Positions 60,875 to 64,000 of a stretch of DNA of 64,000 nt are shown here, one piece after another. Under the pieces are notes generated by a model that was given only the letters and a program-made list of their open reading frames with translations, was not told the DNA's origin and did not search any database. Made by a program: the position numbers and the translations under genes. Every line of letters begins with the position of its first letter. Positions within the stretch are counted from its first letter, which is position 1. This stretch comes from Nocardia asteroides (GTDB lineage Bacteria > Actinomycetota > Actinomycetes > Mycobacteriales > Mycobacteriaceae), in NCBI RefSeq assembly GCF_900637185.1, contig NZ_LR134352.1, forward strand, positions 5,074,001-5,138,000, in the 5' to 3' direction.

Positions 60875-61854
60875 TGGCGAGGCACCCGCCCGCTCGGGGC
60901 GCCGAGGCTGTGGCGCCGGGTGGACACGAACCGGACCACGTCGGCGATCCAGTCCCGATCGGTCTGCAGCGACAGCACCGGCGCGCCACAGCTGCGCAGC
61001 GCCTGCTGCACCTGCTCACGCTGGGCCTTGGCCGCCGCGGCGAAGTCGGCGCGCAGCGTGGGGGTGACGCTGAATTCGCGGGTGCGGCCCGATTCCGGAT
61101 CGTGCAGCACCACGTCGCCGCCGTCGGGCAGGGCGACGTCGAGCGGGTCGAGCACCTCCACCGCGAGCAGATCGTGCCGGGCCGAGATCGCGCGCAGCGA
61201 ACGCTGCCAGTCGACGTCGCCGAGGAAGTCGCTGATGACGACGGCGAGTCCGCGCTTGCGCTGCGGACGGCGCAGCGACTCGATGCCTGCCTTGAGGTCA
61301 CCGCGCACACCGTCGCGGGCGTGCGGGGTGGTCGCGATGCCGCGCAGCATGGTCTGCGCGTGCAGGCGGCCGCTGCGCGCGGGGATGCGCACCAGGTCCT
61401 GACCGGTGGCGACGACCGCGCCGATCCGGTTGCCGCCGCCGGAGGTGAGGTGGGTGACCGCGGCCGCGGCGGCGATCGCCAGGTCGCGCTTCTGCACCCG
61501 GCCGGTGCCGAAGTCCAGGCTCGACGACAGGTCGACCACCAGCCAGGTCTCGAGCTCGCGGTCGGCGATCATCTGCCGCACGTGCGGATGGGTGGTGCGG
61601 GCGGTGACCGACCAATCCATCTGCCGCACATCGTCACCCGGCTGATACAGCCGCGCCTCGCCCGGTTCCGAGCCCGGTCCGGGGATGAGGCCCTGGTGGT
61701 CGCCGTGCAGCACGCCGTCGAGGCGGCGCCGCACCGTCAGCTCGAGCGTCTTGAGCGCGGCGGACAGCTTCGGGTCGGTCAGTTCCCCGGCGCGGAACGA
61801 CGGCGGTGCGTGCGACGACACGGGCACGCGGACAACGGGTTCCGGCGCACTCAC
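60871..61854 (-). CDS. DUF58-domain protein (Rv1480-like)
   Basis: This 327-residue protein has the DUF58 signature: GLIPGPGSEPGEARLYQPGD, then DVRQMDWSVTARTTHPHVRQ and ETWLVVDLSSSLDFGTG, with a VWA-like fold and a C-terminal NADLP-type region. It has no transmembrane helix. It is co-translated with moxR upstream (four-base overlap) and the VWA gene downstream (four-base overlap), a fixed operon. It acts as an adaptor between the MoxR ATPase and the VWA protein in this trio; the client protein is not known. Confidence 0.92.
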
Positions 61855-63017
61855 TGGGGCGCGACGTGGCCGGCGGGCTGGGACTGCTGCCCGTTCGCCG
61901 GCTGCGGCACGGGCTGTTGCTGAGGCGGCTGCGGGACCGCGGGCTGCTGCTGCGGGGCGGCCTGGCCGCCGACGGCCTGGGGCGCGACCTGCGGCAGACC
62001 GACGGTCTGCAGGACCCGCTTGATGACTTCCTCGGGGGTGACCTCGTCGGCGAGCGCGTCGTAGGACAGCACCAGGCGGTGACGCAGCACGTCCGGGATC
62101 ACCTCGACGACGTCCTGCGGCACCACGTAGTCGCGGCCGCGGATCAGCGCCACGGCGCGCGCGGCCGCGATGATGCCGAGGCTGGCGCGCGGCGAGGCGC
62201 CGTAGGAGATCCAGTTGGCGACATCGGGCATGCCGAACTCGGCGGGCGTGCGGGTCGCGGTGATCACCCGGACGACGTAGTCGACCAGGGCGTGGTGGAC
62301 GAAGACGTTGGCGGCCAGCTTCTGCAGGCGGATGATGTCCTCGGGCGCCAGGATCTGCTTGGGCTCCGGCGGGGTGACGCCCATCCGGTAGATGATCTCG
62401 CGCTCTTCCTCGACCGAGGGGTAGTCGACGACGACCTTGAACAGGAAGCGGTCGCGCTGGGCCTCGGGCAGCGGGTACACGCCCTCGCTCTCGATCGGGT
62501 TCTGGGTCGCCATGACCAGGAACGGATCGGGCATCGGGTAGGTCTTGCCACCGATCGACAGCTTGCGCTCGGCCATCACCTCGAGCAGGGCCGACTGCAC
62601 CTTGGCGGGGGCGCGGTTGATCTCGTCGGCGAGCACGAAGTTCGCGACGACCGGGCCGAGTTCGGTGTCGAACTCCTCGCGGCCCTGACGGTAGATGCGG
62701 GTACCGATGAGGTCGGTGGGCACCAGGTCGGGGGTGAACTGCACGCGCGAGAACGAGCCGCCGACGACCTTGGCGAAGGTTTCCACCGCGAGGGTCTTCG
62801 CGACACCGGGCACGCCCTCGAGCAGGACGTGACCGCGCGACAACACGCCCACGAGCAGCCGCTCGACGAGGCGATCCTGACCGACGATGACCCGTTTGAC
62901 CTCGTAGATCGCCTTCTCGAGAGTCTGGACGTCACGCTCCAGGGTGCTCGGCGTTGCCGTACCGGCGTCCTTCGCCAGCTTCGGCCCGCTCACACCTTCC
63001 GTCGAAGTCACCAACAT
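61851..63017 (-). CDS. moxR: MoxR-family AAA+ ATPase (Rv1479-like)
   Basis: This 388-residue AAA+ ATPase has IVGQDRLVERLLVGVLSRGH, the Walker A GVPGVAKTLA, the Walker B LADEINRAP, the sensor ATQNPIE and the C-terminal lid domain. A Gln/Pro-rich tail (QQQPAVPQPPQQQPVPQP) follows. MoxR proteins are chaperone-like ATPases that act with VWA and DUF58 partners, both encoded directly downstream with ATGA overlaps. The ATG at 63017 starts the first gene of the operon. The gene order moxR-DUF58-VWA-fabG-inhA-hemH is a conserved block in mycolic-acid bacteria. Confidence 0.95.
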   Translation of the reverse strand: MLVTSTEGVSGPKLAKDAGTATPSTLERDVQTLEKAIYEVKRVIVGQDRLVERLLVGVLSRGHVLLEGVPGVAKTLAVETFAKVVGGSFSRVQFTPDLVPTDLIGTRIYRQGREEFDTELGPVVANFVLADEINRAPAKVQSALLEVMAERKLSIGGKTYPMPDPFLVMATQNPIESEGVYPLPEAQRDRFLFKVVVDYPSVEEEREIIYRMGVTPPEPKQILAPEDIIRLQKLAANVFVHHALVDYVVRVITATRTPAEFGMPDVANWISYGASPRASLGIIAAARAVALIRGRDYVVPQDVVEVIPDVLRHRLVLSYDALADEVTPEEVIKRVLQTVGLPQVAPQAVGGQAAPQQQPAVPQPPQQQPVPQPANGQQSQPAGHVAPQ

Positions 63018-63460
63018 CCCCGCTTTCGCTTTGGTCCTGTGCGTGCCGCCCCAACTATTCCAGGTAATAGCCCGGCGCGCCGCAACCGGCCAGGAGTGGA
63101 CGCGAATTCGTCGTCTTACCCAGCCCAGCTCGGTATGCCCGTCACCCTACGCATGTCGCGTGCCGGTCGCCCGCGCGACGCGGACACCCGCGGGTCGCGC
63201 CGGACCGGCCGGAGCACAGCGGCAAATTTTCAGCAACATGATCTGGCTCGCATCGGTTACCGGCGGTAACGATCCGGATTCACCGGCGGCCACCCGCCCA
63301 GGTCGGCGCCCCGGTCGGTGCGTTCGTGGCCTTGGACACACAGTTCAGCGGTACTTCTGCCGACCTCGTTGCGGTTCTATGGACCATCTCCACACGCCGA
63401 TCCGTTTTATGAATCCATACCGGCCTGTCGGATTGTTTCGATCCATAGAAGGTGATCTTC
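63018..63460. other. Intergenic region with divergent promoters
   Basis: This 440-base gap separates moxR (reverse) from the Gly-rich secreted protein gene (forward). No gene is supported in it. It should hold the moxR-operon promoter and that of the secreted protein. Less GC-rich stretches occur near 63,220-63,240 and 63,400-63,450, where promoters are likely, but I cannot assign exact elements. Confidence 0.4.
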
Positions 63461-64000
63461 ATGCGGTTTTCCCACTCCTCGCGATTCTCTCGCGGTTTGC
63501 TGCCGTCGGCCGTGGTCGTCACCGTGGCGGCCGTCGGCCTCGCCGCCGCCCCCACCGCGCTGGCGAACCCCCTCTCCCCGCCCGGGATCGGGATCGGCGT
63601 CGACACCGGTTCGGCCGGCCTCGATCTCGGCACCGGATCCAGTACGGCAGGCACCACGCTCGGCCTGGGTACCGGCAGTTCCGGGGCGAGCACCGGCGGT
63701 GCACTCGACACCGGCAGCGGCGCCGTAGGCACCGAACTCGGCCTCGGCACCGGATCCGGCGGCGGCGCTGGAACCGAACTCGGGCTCGGCTCCGGATCCG
63801 GATCCACGGGCGCGCCGGGCACCGGAAGCACGTCGGGCGCGGGCACCGAACTCGGGCTGGGACCCGGTGCCGGATCATCAGGAACAGGCTCGGGGACCGG
63901 CCTTCTCAACGGCGCGGAAGCCCTGGGCACCGGCAGCGCGACCGGATCGGGCGGTCCCGGCGCCGTCGGCACCGGCAGCGCGCTGGGACCCGGCAGCGCG
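63461..64000 (+). CDS. Secreted Gly-rich repeat protein (3' end outside window)
   Basis: The frame opens at ATG 63461, after AAGGTG, and runs for 180 codons off the right end with no stop. A Sec signal peptide (FSRGLLPSAVVVTVAAVGLA, then AAPTALA) precedes a mature chain made almost only of Gly, Ser, Thr, Ala and Leu. The unit GTELGLGTGSG recurs: GTTLGLGTGSS, GTELGLGTGSG, GTELGLGSGSG, GTELGLGPGAG. It resembles actinobacterial surface proteins with Gly-rich beta-type repeats. The function and the true end are unknown. It is divergent from the moxR operon. Confidence 0.75.
   Translation, partial: MRFSHSSRFSRGLLPSAVVVTVAAVGLAAAPTALANPLSPPGIGIGVDTGSAGLDLGTGSSTAGTTLGLGTGSSGASTGGALDTGSGAVGTELGLGTGSGGGAGTELGLGSGSGSTGAPGTGSTSGAGTELGLGPGAGSSGTGSGTGLLNGAEALGTGSATGSGGPGAVGTGSALGPGSA

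Overview
The window looks like chromosomal DNA from a mycolic-acid actinomycete, most likely Nocardia or a close relative. The DNA is strongly GC-rich by eye. The right part carries the order moxR - DUF58 - VWA - fabG - inhA - hemH, with NfeD, SPFH and DUF3097 genes nearby, as around Rv1479-Rv1488 of Mycobacterium. The fused thioredoxin reductase/ArsC protein carries the mycothiol-dependent type of arsenate reductase seen in Corynebacteriales. The genus is an inference, not a measurement.

Bases 1 to about 39,940 read as an integrated metal and metalloid resistance island. It ends at a tyrosine integrase (38,709-39,938) with an excisionase-like gene just upstream. Its modules are, in order: (a) copper, 283-5,195: a Tat-exported multicopper oxidase lipoprotein, a tiny Cys/Met-rich peptide gene closed by a perfect hairpin, a His-rich secreted protein, a BlaI/CopY-type repressor and a CopB-type (CPH) ATPase; (b) a decayed stretch, 5,196-6,545, with pieces of a second BlaI-type repressor and of an acetyltransferase; (c) arsenic, 6,546-18,395: a TrxR-ArsC fusion, an ArsR-ArsC fusion, an ArsO-like flavoprotein, an MFS transporter, a second flavoprotein with a Cys tail, an ArsR-ArsN acetyltransferase fusion, then arsR-acr3-arsC-arsC-arsD-arsA; (d) mercury, 18,661-20,102: merR and a merB with an extra thioredoxin-like domain, without merA; (e) probable copper/heavy-metal handling, 20,165-22,585: a frameshifted DUF2752 gene, an LpqS-like protein, a UreH/TauE-type membrane protein with a cupredoxin tail and a CopZ-like HMA protein; (f) cadmium/lead, 22,981-31,206: a DinB-fold protein, CadD, a frameshifted MMPL exporter, a CmtR-like sensor, a P1B ATPase, LspA and a DHA2 exporter; (g) a PGRP amidase, 31,344-33,287; (h) a CsoR/CstR-like regulon, 33,870-37,282: DUF302, DUF2892, the repressor and an MMPL exporter, with C4-N2-G4 operators.

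The metal genes appear to work as self-sensing cassettes. Each repressor sits beside its own inverted-repeat operators: BlaI-type near 2.1, 2.5 and 5.46 kb; ArsR-type near 8.1, 12.5, 13.5 and 26.8 kb; MerR-type at 18.66 kb; CsoR-type near 34.9 and 37.25 kb. Several genes within operons overlap by the four bases ATGA.

From about 40,060 to the end the DNA looks like core chromosome. It holds a conserved protein often annotated as 3-methyladenine DNA glycosylase, a BCCT betaine-type transporter, an LVIVD-repeat secreted protein and a DUF305 protein, a MoeA-like protein, an IclR regulator, and a large LuxR/ATPase regulator. These are followed by SPFH and NfeD membrane proteins, a DUF3097 gene with an apparent single-base frameshift, several lipoproteins and membrane proteins, then hemH, inhA, fabG and the VWA-DUF58-MoxR trio. 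A Gly-rich secreted repeat protein runs off the right end. I saw no rRNA, tRNA, CRISPR array or complete insertion sequence.
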